DNA of 64,000 bases from Acanthococcus lagerstroemiae (Eukaryota; Arthropoda; Insecta; Hemiptera; Eriococcidae), in assembly GCA_031841125.1 (NCBI GenBank), contig CM063110.1:11039626-11103625 (forward strand), written 5' to 3'. The position numbers were made by a program, and so were the translations under genes. The notes beneath the pieces were generated by a model. The model was not told the DNA's origin, searched no databases, and saw only the letters and a list, made by a program, of their open reading frames with translations. This document shows positions 44,094 to 55,314 of this stretch, one piece after another; position 1 is the stretch's first letter, and the number at the start of each line of letters is the position of its first letter.

Positions 44094-46684
44094 ACGCTTA
44101 ATCGTCCATTTCACGTATTTACTACTTCTCGTACTTCTACAAAAATTGAAAATTATTGGCCACTGAAACTAAACAATTAAAATTGAAGTTTTTCGTTCAC
44201 ATTATCAATGTTGTTTAGTTACTATCATTTTTATTAATGATTTATGCACATCAAAATTGTATCGTTGCATTTCTTTAAGACTTTTTCATTAAAATTACTT
44301 TATCGTGCTTGTATTTTACTCTTTCGTTCACAATAAAATGCGTAAAAAAAAAAAAAAAAAAAAAAAGCGTTACATATATACATTTCATTGCAAGGAACTT
44401 CTTTGCAACCAATTCACTGCAATAAATGAAATGATTACTGAAAAAAAAAAACATGCATTAAGCTCAAAGAGCAGGAACTGAATGCAAAAAAAGGATCTAC
44501 CCATTCTGAATGGAGGGAAATCTATTACGGCTCCAGAAGAACGTACTTGAAAGTTGATGATTTATTATGCAATGCTTGATTCTCTGTTAATGCAAATCGA
44601 TGAGCGTTTGCAAGAAAACTCACTGAAAATTATGAGAGATATGGAAATTTCCTGCAACGAAAATTTATGAAAGACAACTGGCTTATACAAGAGCTGAATA
44701 CCTTTGCGCACATTTATGATCTAAATGTTAAAGCTGTTGAAAATCAACTGAAAGATTCGAACATAGGCATCTACAAATTAATGAAAGACATTATAAACAG
44801 ATATCTCAGATATGTATTTTAAAACCAACTGACGTGTACTTATTACTTTAAATTTCAGAGGAGAATCCGACCGAAGTCCGAACCCTATAACACAAGATGA
44901 TAATGCTGATGAAGAACTTATTTATCAGGACTCAATTCTTGGCATAAGTGATATTTTTTTGGAACAAGGTGTTGAAGTTTTTACATCGTCGAGTTATAAA
45001 GTTTCTAAGAAAATATGCAATTTCAATTTGCTTTAGTTATAGAGCTACGATACCTGAAAAAGGGCCATTTTATTATCAAATACCTGCTTCAATCATTGTT
45101 CGGAAACCAAAGGCTTCTTCCTTTCAACGTTTCAACATGCTATCTCTCGTCTGTCGTGATGATGTCATGGGTGAATCAGTCTATAATGTCATTGTTAGCA
45201 CGTTTTATCCTCCTCTTGAAAGATTTGGTTTTCTGCACGAGACTTCAGATTGATATTTTTTGTAGATCCAAGTATCACAAAATCACGTTGTGATTTTGCA
45301 CAGGGCCGGTGAAAGTTCAGTTGCACTGGAGCACGTGTACCAAGTGGAAGAATCCACATAAGAAAAAAATTCAATTTTTTGTACTTATTGGATGTTTTTC
45401 GTGTTTCAATTTTCGTGAAGAGGGTGGTAGGGGTATTCCAGGATTCCTTATTTAGAAGTTTTGTATTTGCACCAGGTGAAAAAATGAAAGATCGCCTGCC
45501 CGGATTTTGACTATCAGTTGGTTTAAATGATCCAAGAATTAATAACAAAGCTATATTGATCTTTGCTGGTCAACTTCTTTGATGAGTTAATTACATATGT
45601 TGATATCCGAAGTCTGTTCTACATACCTACAGCAAGTTTAACCTCCTTCACGATGCGCGCAGCTCATCCCGTGAAAAAATTTACACATAACTGACACTAT
45701 TATACATACAAACGAACCAAAATTCCATTTCAATAGGACAATTTACCCTCAGGACTAGTTGAAGTAAAAACATATATTCTTAAACATGAATGAATTACCA
45801 CAGCTTTGATGTATTTTCAAGTCACACTTGAAGACCATTTACCCCGCATTTATTCAATTATCAATTATTAGACAATTAAAGCTGTGGAAACATTTTAAGA
45901 TTCTACCACAACGGCGGCCGAACCGCCTTTGAACAAGCTAAAAAATTCGTTGACTTTTCCTTTTAGAAGGAGGGGGAGGGGGCGCGAGCAGAACACTATT
46001 TACATATATCGCTTGTCTCATTACTCTTCCTTCTCTATAGACCTTCGACCTACCACTTCCACTTCCAATCAGCTGACCGGCATTATGAGAAACCACGGAA
46101 AAAATAATATAAAAATGAAACGTGTTACAAGGACTTTTTAGTTCAATAAGTACCAATCGACATCTTTCTTATTACTACAAACTGTCAATGAGAAATAGCA
46201 TTTTTGAAAATGTTTAGGAACATGCCGTAACTTGTTGAAAAATATAGTAGGACATTTATACCTCTGAGTAAAACGGAACTTCTAGTTCAATATGCAGGGA
46301 CGTAGCAAATAGTTTTTTCTGGAGGGGCAGAAATGGTTAAATTTCTAAAGAAATTCCCAAGCATCAAACTTTGTTTGTATGGGCTTAAAAAAAAAAAAAG
46401 TTCAACTTGGCGGAAGCTGCTTGGGGGCAAGCTGCCCCTCATGTCTCTTCTTATTTTCGTCTCTGTCAATATGTAAACTGCCAAATTAGAATCAGCCTAC
46501 CGAAACAGGATCACTTTTACAACAGACCCTCGAATATGCTAATTTTGTAAATTACGAGTATTTCGTTTTTAAAGTACATTCCTCTAGACTGCAGATCAAA
46601 ACACTAACTTTTGTCTGACATCTCAATTTTAAGACAGCTACACAAAAATATGAGTGCATGATGGAAACATGGAACAGAAGACTT
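44094..46684. other. No gene recognised (2.6 kb)
   Basis: An A22 run lies at about 44345-44366. Around 44560-44830 several frames give peptides vaguely like hAT transposases (for example a DSLLMQIDER segment and KDNWLIQELNTFAHIYD), but stops and the weak match do not allow a call. Later frames (44948-45293) are unsupported. Confidence 0.35.
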
Positions 46685-46918
46685 GAAGGGTAAAGAGTAA
46701 AACTCAAATCAGCCATTTCACTTCACGGGCGCAAATAGGCAAAATACTGTACACGGGTGCAGGAATAACTTTGCTGCGCCTGTGAATGTGCGATATGTAT
46801 AACATACTCCACATTCACAGGCGCAGCACGGGTATTCCTGCACCGGTGTACAGTATTTTGCCTATTTGCGCCCTTGAAGTAAAATGGCAAATGCGAGTTT
46901 TGATTCTTTACCCTTCAC
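46685..46918. repeat. Large palindrome, arms of about 108 bp
   Basis: Left arm 46685-46790 and right arm 46810-46918 are reverse complements over their whole length with few mismatches: GAAGGGTAAAGAGTAAAACT, GGGCGCAAATAGGCAAAATA, CTGTACACGGGTGCAGGAAT, GCTGCGCCTGTGAATGTG, and their complements. The 19-bp centre contains ATGTATAACAT. GC content is higher than its surroundings. It may be a fold-back element; no target duplication was found. Confidence 0.93.
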
Positions 46919-47939
46919 CCTTCCTACAACTTTTTCATGACTCATTAATTCTTAAGATATCATTGATATTATTAAGCCCCGTCAAAATTTATCAAGACTA
47001 TATGTTGAAACATTTAAGAATTGTTTACACTAATAACGTAATTTCAAGAATTCCTAACACTCCCTTCTGTTTAGTCTCCTGAGAATCATCACTCTTCAGC
47101 AACACTCGTAATCCTATCAAAGCTCGCTAAAATTTGATTAATACATACATCTTAAGTCTCGTCATCAGTGGCACAGTTGTGGGGGTTACCCCCTCCTCTG
47201 AAATAAAAATTTTTCACGGATTAAACTGAGACAACTGAAAACCGAGGGGGAAAAGATTTTTGAAAATTGAAAAACCCCTAAAATTTTGGTATAACTACAA
47301 CACTGCTTATTGTCACGTCACTTCAATACAAATTGAAGACATGTACAAACTTGGTTTGCACTCTTTAAGACTCCTTAAAACTGATCAGAACCATAATTAG
47401 TGTGCCTGCGTTACGGCTTGTTGTAACTTATTTTTCTCAGAACACCTGCCTATTTTAACTTACCCTGTTGTGGACCAACGAGAAATCAGTGTTCATAACA
47501 TTTTAAGGGATAATTGTGCTCTATCCCTAATGGGATGGAAAAGGAGTAAGTATAGTGTTACAAACTGTGTTTGTTACGACTTCTAGAACTTGGTTTCCTC
47601 AGCGGGGCATTTACCTATCTTAATTTTCCCTTTTATAAATTAACACAAAAATTACTGTTTCTCCAAGGAGCATATAAGTACCTTCTTCTAGTTAAGACAT
47701 CAGTCATTGATTTACCCTACTGGAATTTAACAAAAAATTAATCCTTTCATTTCCGGGATAATTTTATACTCCTCATGCGGGCAGTGCGACTTCCCCCCCC
47801 CAAGTTCTATGTTTTTGATCAGATAACTTTTTTTTTTCTTTTCTGAAATGAAGATTTGAAGATAAGCTCTGTCTAGGTATGACCTTCCTGAGCAAGTCAG
47901 TACTTCCTCAAAATACTAAACAATATTTTTTCTACTTAG
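46919..47939. other. No gene recognised
   Basis: Spacer before the candidate exon. The end carries a good branch point/acceptor (TACTAAAC, then a pyrimidine run and TAG at 47937-47939). Confidence 0.4.
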
Positions 47940-48130
47940 AAGTTTTGGAGGAACTAGTTCCCAAATTTCCTCAATTCGGCCGAAGAGTATCGTTCAAAAT
48001 GCTATTCGCAACGGAGAACGGAAAACCGACGACTGGGACTATCGAAATTTCTTCGCTCGATTCCACGATTAAACTTTCGAATATTTCGTATATAGTAGCA
48101 AAGTTTGTATCCGAGCGCATAATTCAGTGA
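47940..48130 (+). CDS. Candidate terminal exon of an unknown gene
   Basis: Preceded by a textbook acceptor: TACTAAAC branch-like motif about 25 bases upstream, a T-rich tract and TAG. The frame encodes VLEELVPKFPQFGRRVSFKM, then LFATENGKPTTGTIEIS and SLDSTIKLSNISYIVAKF, ending at TGA 48128-48130. Sequence complexity and balanced codons look coding, and a stop follows within 200 bp as for a last exon. I do not recognise the family, and no upstream exon was found in the preceding kilobase. The frame remains open for about 60 bases 5' of the acceptor, so a chance open frame cannot be excluded. Confidence 0.35.
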
Positions 48131-49189
48131 AAGTTGATCGCTGATTTTTACATTTTATATTATTCATTCGACGACGAAAATATTCCGTTATTTTTTGTTT
48201 GAAGACGGTAATTAAACGAATAATTTATGAATATTAATACAATACGTGAAGAATACCTGGTATATGCATTGCTTTTTAACGAGCTATACGTCTTTCACGT
48301 TACGCTTGTTCCCCTCAGTTTCAACACTCAGATGACATACGACTAAAAATTTGACTTCATAATCCAAGATCATTCAAGTACTTACGGCATTTTTCTAATG
48401 AATACTTCGCGTCCATTCGAAGTCGAGACTCCGGGTGCCGACCGCATGCATGACCATGTGGACAATCTAGCAGGTAAATTGTACCTGCGAGCAAAAAATT
48501 CTACATTTTAACCGTACTCGTTATTTGATATCTATAGTGGTACCTAGGTGCCCAGTTACTGAAACGTCAGTTGGTTTAAGTTTGAAATTTTACTGTATAT
48601 CAAGATGCCCAGAGTGTTGTAGGAAACTTTAAAAGTAAATTGCATCTGGGGGATTCTCAAAAAATCGGCATATTTCAGTGTTAATAATTTCGAAAAATTA
48701 AAGGGGGTTTCACTTTTTTTTTTTTTTTGTGAAATCATTAATGTACATAGGTATTGGTAATAGGATTTTTAATACTGGGCTCAATTCATTTATCACTGTT
48801 GAGGGGATAGGCCCCCTCAAAAATTTAGAGATCATGGCCTAAGAATTTCTTAGACTGGGTGGCTCTTAACAATGGACCACGCCTCAAGGCTATAGCTCAT
48901 AGTAGTGAACCATGATTCAGGAATGCCTTAGGTAGTAACTCACTAACACTCTTTATTGTTGGAAATTTCACCATTGGCTTTATCGGGGAATATTAAACGG
49001 CACGAGAAAAAGAAAAGGTTTGAACGATAAATAATGCACGAGAAAAGAAGTAAACGAACGAGTTTTAAAAGGGATCGCCAGAGATGACTCACGCACGATA
49101 TATTGACAGGTTTCCCCGAAAAAAGTATACTGCAACGAAAAGCAGGTAATGTATGTGATCATGTATGAAATACTTTCAAGAGGGGACGT
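48131..49189. other. No gene recognised
   Basis: Possible 3' UTR of the candidate exon followed by AT-rich sequence; a T-run lies at about 48715-48729. No feature supported. Confidence 0.4.
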
Positions 49190-49515
49190 GGCTGGTTTCT
49201 TTCTGTCCAGAAAATGTGGATTTGTTGGTTCGTTAAAAGAGGATATTCACAGCCTTCAGACATCTCCAGATCAAGCCACATTTACCAAAGCCAGCGCATT
49301 CTTCTTGAAGAAATGGCGGAACAAGAAGGGAAGTTGTGTTTTCGATTTCGTTGAATGCTTTGATAAAGTATGGTTCCGAAAGTATCTAGATTGGTATGAG
49401 GGAGCCACAGAACACTATCCATCTACCAACAATGATGTTGAAGCGACCAGCTAAAATGTCGACAGATGCCTACCAGTGGGAACTCTCGAAATGCGGCAAA
49501 GGGACGAGCAAAATT
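49190..49515 (+). pseudogene. MULE-type transposase fragment, C-terminal part
   Basis: The frame reads SLQTSPDQATFTKASAFFLK, KWRNKKGSCVFDFVECFDKV, WFRKYLDWYEGATEHYPSTN and NDVEATS before a stop. The FxxYFxxxW...WYEGA...PSTNN(A/D)xEAT pattern is known from insect MULE-domain transposases, where it lies C-terminal of the catalytic DDE core. No terminal inverted repeats were identified. It is the complementary part of a transposase whose N-terminal half is represented at 58060-58490. Confidence 0.72.
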
Positions 49516-50023
49516 CATATAAAGTAAGAATTTATAGTCAAGAATGTAATGTTTATTATCCTTTGATCTATAGGAAATCAATTATGAAACATTTAGAAAA
49601 TCTACGAAGCCATCAAATATGAGAAGTAAGACAATAAATTTAATCACTGAAGAAAATCACATAAATTAACGGAATGAAGTAGAATGAAATTCTTGGGCTG
49701 TGGTTTCCAAAAATTTACTTCACCACGACCTAAAAACAGGAAAGAAGTTCCACAACCAAAGAAAACTATTGATATTATGCATCTGAGGCATAGGTTAGCC
49801 GATGTGTTTATAATTTTGAACATTTTATCCTGTAAATACTCACCAAACACAATATTTTCAATTTCTTTCAGCTTGAAATATCTTCAGCCGGTCGAGATAA
49901 TGTGATGAGCCAAGGCCCGCAGGATATCAAAACACGCAAACTCAACAAATTTCACAGTCTCTTTTCCTCAGAACGATTGAATTAATTAGAATTCGAGATA
50001 CCATTTGCGAATGGTGTTCTCAT
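49516..50023. other. No gene recognised
   Basis: Follows the MULE fragment; may contain more of that element but no protein similarity could be read. The 8-bp duplication GTTCTCAT of the next element ends it. Confidence 0.4.
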
Positions 50024-50447
50024 CAGGGCTGGAATAGACGTTGGAAGTTGAAAGTTGGAAGTCAATTATACTCGTTATTCTTAACTAGGAAGTTGGAAGT
50101 CGGAATTTGGAAGTTAGAAGCTCAGAAGTTGGAAGCTGGAAGTGGAAGTTGTTTATTTTCAACTTTTTATCAACTTCTTTTCTAAAAATGTAAAAATTCC
50201 GACTCGTAGGGCGGTGGCACCCGTGGACCGACTTCTAGCGTTCCAGCGATACTAGACCCATGCCTAGCTCGCAGGTTCGAGCATCGTCTGAACTCTTAAC
50301 TCTGAAGCATTTGACATTCGAGTTTAACTTCTGTGAACGTGAACTACGACTGGAATGAAACGGAGGTTGGAAGTTGGAAGTGGAAAAAATTTTTTTCCAG
50401 AAGTTTAAGTAGAAGCGGAATTTTTTATTCCAACTTTTCCAGCCCTG
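50024..50447. mobile_element. 424-bp hAT-type MITE with GTTGGAAGT word arrays
   Basis: Termini CAGGGCTGGAATAGACG and, reverse complemented, CAGGGCTGGAAAAGTTGGAA. A perfect 8-bp target duplication GTTCTCAT lies at 50016-50023 and 50448-50455. Both halves of the interior are made of GTTGGAAGT/GAAAGTTGGAAG words in the same orientation. A tRNA-derived SINE head sits in the middle (50205-50290). Confidence 0.93.
50205..50290 (+). mobile_element. tRNA-derived SINE head inside a hAT MITE
   Basis: A-box-like TAGGGCGGTGGCACCC (50207-50222) and B-box-like GGTTCGAGCA (50274-50283), about 55 bp apart, with TACTAGACCCATGCCTAG between. The same layout and middle segment occur on the minus strand at 13525-13625. 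Its presence only in this MITE among its relatives implies insertion into, or capture by, the MITE. Confidence 0.6.
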
Positions 50448-50704
50448 GTTCTCATATAGAAGATATCAAGCCGTGTAGCCATTAAGCGGCACGCGATGCA
50501 ACATGAGTGAGCTACAAGAAGCTGACGAAAAATATCAATGGCATATAAGAACATGAAACTTTTGGCGTTTGTAGTGTCTTTGTTAGAGTACATTTTAGTC
50601 ATTATTATCAAGATAACTTCTGACGCAAGCCCTTCCAATAATATTTTCATGCTTTTTTCAGTGAAAATTATCTAATTTACGTCATTCCACGCGCAAAATC
50701 CACA

Positions 50705-50812
50705 CAGTTACCCGGTAACTAGAGGGGAAACAAGGGTAATCTGAGGGTAATCGAAGGTAACAAACAGGTAATTTTTCCGCGGGTAACTAGAGGGTAACTG
50801 ATTACGCATTCC
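50705..50812 (-). repeat. GTTACCC-rich dispersed repeat, copy 2 (inverted)
   Basis: On the minus strand: GCGTAATCAGTTACCCTCTA, GTTACCCGCGGAAAAATTAC, CTGTTTGTTACC and further TTACCC words, colinear with 42276-42430 but in the opposite orientation and outside any MITE. Confidence 0.7.
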
Positions 50813-50942
50813 GGTTACTGAAATATGAAGATTTAAGATTGTCAGTGGTAACAAAAGCCACGGCCTAGGAATTTTCAGGGTTCTGTTTGAATTATTACAT
50901 ATTCTGGGGAGAGGGTAGTATGCTTGATAGTTGTTAATGGCT

Positions 50943-51338
50943 AGAGTGACCAGACGTCCCGAAATTCCGGGATTGTCCCTAAATTTGAGGGCAATTTTTG
51001 CGTCCCGAAATAAGGTCTTCGGGATACTCGATTGTCCCGAAATCGAAAAATGACGAATGATTATACTAATTTTCACAAATTATTGAAAAAAGACCGAAGA
51101 AACAGCTGGTAATGTTAATGTACTAAAAATGTTACGAGTACATCTTAATTCTTAATGATATATGCATGGTCAAAGGTTAATATGTTCAAAAGTGATGAAA
51201 ATTACTCACCGTTTTAAACCCTGTAAAATGACACCCATGTTGTCATGTTTATTTTGACTATTTTGAGACAAGTGGCAAAAAATTCCCCAACAAAAATGTT
51301 TGTCCCGGAATTTTGATTTTCAAATCTGGTCACCCTAT
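50943..51338. mobile_element. 396-bp hAT-type MITE with AGAGTGACCAGA termini
   Basis: Left AGAGTGACCAGACGTCCC and right, reverse complemented, ATAGGGTGACCAGATTTG; then GTCCCGAAAT-like words at both ends. Flanks TAATGGCT (50935-50942) and CAATGGCT (51339-51346) match at seven of eight positions, the expected hAT target duplication. No transposase. Confidence 0.88.
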
Positions 51339-52957
51339 CAATGGCTGAGTGGATAATGCTTTATGACAACATAAAGAATAACATTTGGAAAATATGTACA
51401 GTTTTCATATACAGCGTAGTAACTGATATATGTATAACGATTTTATGAGAATCACCCATCTGAGAAAAAGAATTCTCCATTTTAACCTCTACTAATCATT
51501 TTATACCTAGTAGCACCTGGTTGCCCGGTTAGCCAGACTTACCTTGGTTGGCTCACGTCCGAAATTTTACATCGATATATGTTCAGGTGCTATACGGAAT
51601 TTGCAATTTCAGCTGAGTTTGAGAAGAAACACGCCTTCGACGTGAAATCTGTCCATATCTGTTTCACCATTTTTCTTCTCTTTGATTCCTCCACAGATAC
51701 CTATAACGAGGTCGACACATCCAGTTACAGACGTAACAAAAATAACACATAGGTAGAAACAAGTAACTAGACAAGTAACAAACCAAAAAACATTATTCTA
51801 ATGAAATAACTCATCTGGTTGAATGAGCGATTTTCGCATACACCATCCGAATATGTTCCTTTGTTTGTGATTAACGACCTGCAACAGAGGATGACGAACG
51901 TAGTGATAAAATCATTCATTTATTTTCATATACCCCATCTCACGTGTATGCATGAGAGAGTATCAGTGTATATAATAACATTGTACGTCGAGCTTAGGTG
52001 TATTTTAGGTGTATAAATTTATTTTGAAACCGTTACGAATGCCTGTTTCTGACACAAGCCGCTGATAAAAGTGATGTACGAATGAAAAAGTCAAAATTTC
52101 AAAATGTTAATTACAGCAGGTAGTACGAAGGTAGATAATATTGCTTTCATTTCGTCTTTCAGAATCTACCTACTAATATCGAATCAGCATCAGCCGCTTA
52201 CAATTTAACTTTCGCTCGCTATTGAAGGCCAGGCTTCGATTTACGAACGCAAAAGCATTTTTCCATAATTTCCCATCTATTTACGTTTCATAATTAGCGG
52301 TATGAGAACGCGATGGCGAGATTATGTTCAATCGACATGATCAGTTAGGCTGATCGGAATCATCGTGTCGTTTCCAACAAAATTGAAACTGTCACGAACT
52401 TTTCCGCGCCGTAATGTAGTCGTAATAACGTTTGAAGAATCGACAATGTCGAATGTACTGAATTCATATCCATTTAAATACGGTCTAATTAATGAGCGAA
52501 CAGTCCGGAAACGATTATGTAAACCGCAGGGCTAATTAGTCGATGTCGACTGGGTTGGACGGGTGTTGTCAAAGAAGCGAGCTCCTCGTATTGTTAAGCG
52601 ATTGATTTACAGCTCACACGTATCAAACGACGCTGATTCCATTTCTTCTCTGAGAGGTCTTAAGGATTAACTTGAATCTTCTTCCAACCAGGAATGAATA
52701 ATTAGTATACGCGTGTGGGTAAAGTGAACGTTTACCCAATGAAGCAAAAGTTTGCGATAAGAGCCGTTAGGCGAGTCCCGGAGCAATTTGCTGAGTTGGT
52801 AAACGTTCACGATATCCGCGTGTATTGCAACATATTTTATTCTATTAAAACAGAAATCTATCCTCTTTACTTTCAAAATCAAAATCGTTCGAATTCATAG
52901 TCATAAGTCATAACTCATAAAAGTCATACTGGAACTCAGGATACACGAACTCGTGGA
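51339..52957. other. No gene recognised; candidate conserved non-coding stretch at 52020-52660
   Basis: No transposon signature is visible between about 51480 and 52900, unusual for this window. The part at 52180-52660 is CpG-containing with several TAATTA-type words (GTCTAATTAATGAGCG, GGCTAATTAGTCG), and GGGTAAAGTGAACGTTTACC at 52716 is echoed inversely as TTGGTAAACGTTCAC at 52796-52810. It could be a host regulatory region; this is inference. Confidence 0.3.
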
Positions 52958-53442
52958 CAGGGATGAGAAAGCTTACTGAAAAAACTTCTCTTCCGGCTTC
53001 TGACTTCCATAATTTTAAAAAGCTTCCAGCTTCCGACTTCTTTCAAATTTGTAATTTAAAAACTTCCGGCTTCTGGCATTTCAGAAAACTTCCAGCTTCC
53101 GACTTCTAGCTCCAGACATTTCACTTTATTTCACCTCTAGGATTTTTTAAGCCCCCCCCCCCCCTCCTCCAAATAATAATAAGCACAAAACTAGTTTAAA
53201 TGAAATAATCTATTTAGACTTGAAAGCAACGAGTTTAAGAGCTCTTTTCTTATAAATAATGACTGACAAGTTAGGCCAAATGCTGACTCTGGAGTTGGAA
53301 TTTGGAAGCCAAAAAGAAGCCGATAACCAAAAGACTTCTCTTCCAGCTTCCAACTGGACTTGACTTGGCTTTCGGCTTCTCGATTTGAGTCAGGATACAT
53401 ATAAACTTCCGGCTTCCGCTTCCAGCTTCTTTCACATCCCTG
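52958..53442. mobile_element. 485-bp hAT-type MITE with CTTCCGGCTTC word arrays
   Basis: Termini CAGGGATGAGAAAGCTTACT and, reverse complemented, CAGGGATGTGAAAGAAGCTG. A perfect 8-bp target duplication CTCGTGGA lies at 52950-52957 and 53443-53450. Both sides of the interior consist of CTTCCAGCTTCCGACTTC-type words. A C-run lies at about 53153-53164. Short minus-strand frames here are by-products of the words. Confidence 0.93.
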
Positions 53443-53489
53443 CTCGTGGAACGGAAAGAACGTGAACGAATCATGTTCTCACACTTCTC

Positions 53490-54069
53490 CAGGGATGCGA
53501 AGCGAATAGTTTTTGGGCTTAGCTTTTGCTTTGGCTTCACAAGTTTTTACCAGTTGGCTTCAGCTTAGCTTTGTCTTTGCTTTTCAGTTCACAGTTTATT
53601 GGCGTTTCTGTTCTTTGCCGGTTACATGTCAATTCATGGTAAAAATTGGTCCTAGAATTTAAATATATCCTTGCATTTGATTTAAGGTTCTTTTTCTTTG
53701 TTTCCCTGGGTATTTTCAAGTGGATGTAATATTTAATATACTGCCCTGATATGGGATTCTGTCCTTATCTTCATTCGAAATAGTCCTGGAAAAGGGGCCT
53801 ACAGTTCATTTGCATTAGTATCTGTTTCCAAGCCATTTTTGAATGCACATAGGACAAAATTCGAATTCCGTTTTCCGTATCACGGGAAAAGCAAAATACT
53901 TTTATTAAAAATGAAAAGCCCTAGTATGCTAATAACATTTTTGGCTTCAGGCTTCGTGTACGGCTTTTCACTCATCAATCGACTGAGCTATTGGCTGATC
54001 TCTATTTGAAACAAAAATGGGCTCTTCGCTTCGACTTAAGCCGTTATAGGCTTAAGCATTCCATCCCTG
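53490..54069. mobile_element. 580-bp hAT-type MITE with GCTTTGGCTT words
   Basis: Left CAGGGATGCGAAGCGAATAG and right, reverse complemented, CAGGGATGGAATGCTTAAGC. A perfect 8-bp target duplication CACTTCTC lies at 53482-53489 and 54070-54077. It sits only 47 bp from the preceding MITE and shares the CAGGGATG ends, but its interior words differ. Confidence 0.93.
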
Positions 54070-54077
54070 CACTTCTC

Positions 54078-55314
54078 ACACTTGATGAACATTACAATCG
54101 TTTTTATTGGTCGATACTGTGGTCGACCCGTTCCTTCATTGTACCTTGCTTTTCTTTCACGTCTAGCGCCGGTGCGGGAAATAGTATATTACACGGCATG
54201 GCTCGAAAGTGTGTATAGTGTTTACATTCCTTGGTTTACACTTTACATGGCGAGGACAAGATTGCGAAGCGAGCCAAGGCGAGTGTAGCAAATGTCCGAG
54301 ACAAATGTAAACACACTTCGAGTGCCGTGAACCGTGAAAAGTACTTTTTTGTATACATGAATGCGTGAGGCCGTGCTATCGTTACTACTTTACATCCCAT
54401 GGCTTGTAAAATCCTTTACAGACTTAACATTTTTTCTTAAATGAAAAATAGTACGTCTAGAAGACTGTGCAGCTGCAAAAAGTTTCAGTTTCTGTACATG
54501 TATAAGAAATAGTAGATTACTATACAAAAGGGTAAAGTGAGCTTTTGACAACGAGTGCAGAGTTTGTGAAACAACCGAAAGGCAAGTTGAGCAATGGCAC
54601 GAGTATTTCAATGAGGGAACGTCCCTCCTCTTGTGTATTGTAACTAATTTTTTTAAATACCTCGCACTCAGGGTTTCAAAAAAAAGTTTTATTCTACAGA
54701 TGATGGTAAAGTACGATTTTAATCACAGTTTTTAGGAGCTAAAGTGACTGTTCAAGTGCGTCATCATTTTAAAGAATAGAAGCGCGTGATGTGACAAAGG
54801 AAACGGGTCTGAATGTTCACCTACTACTAAGGCCCTTTTCCTGGACACGTTGCGAGTGGGATTTAATGGGATTTTAAATGTCTAGGGAATTAATGAGTTC
54901 CACAAAACAGCTGTTCTGTTTCCGCGCATGCGCGTTTCTACACTGAAGGATCAACGATGACAGATAACTTGTCAAGTTTTTGATTTTCCAGACTAAATTT
55001 TGTTTTTGTTCATGCTTTTCTCTCATCTGTAGAATAAAACGTTGTGTTATACTATTTTTTTTAACCAACAAAACAAACGTGTTTTTTTGTTTTTTTTAAT
55101 ATTGAAAATGTCTGTTTGAAATAAGAATGTTTAAAACAAAAAAAGGAAAAATAACTAGAAATTGGCTGCGTAGTAAACACTGCGTCAACCATGATGTGAT
55201 CAGTTCCTCGCTTCATAAATGAAGCTTGCAAAGAAATGGCGGTGCATTATGCCCGTGAGCAAAACTTGTTTTAACTTAACATAAGTGGAAGTGCCAATAT
55301 CATGAATTCATAAC
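54078..55314. other. No gene recognised
   Basis: A patch at about 54130-54300 has scattered CpG, but no domain is seen. T-rich runs lie at 55083-55098. 55195-55265 resembles 20997-21065 weakly. Confidence 0.35.

Noticed and set aside
44560..45293. hAT transposase relic
   Set aside because: Peptides such as DSLLMQIDER and LIQELNTFAHIYD hint at it, but frames are short and broken and no diagnostic catalytic or dimerisation motif could be read.
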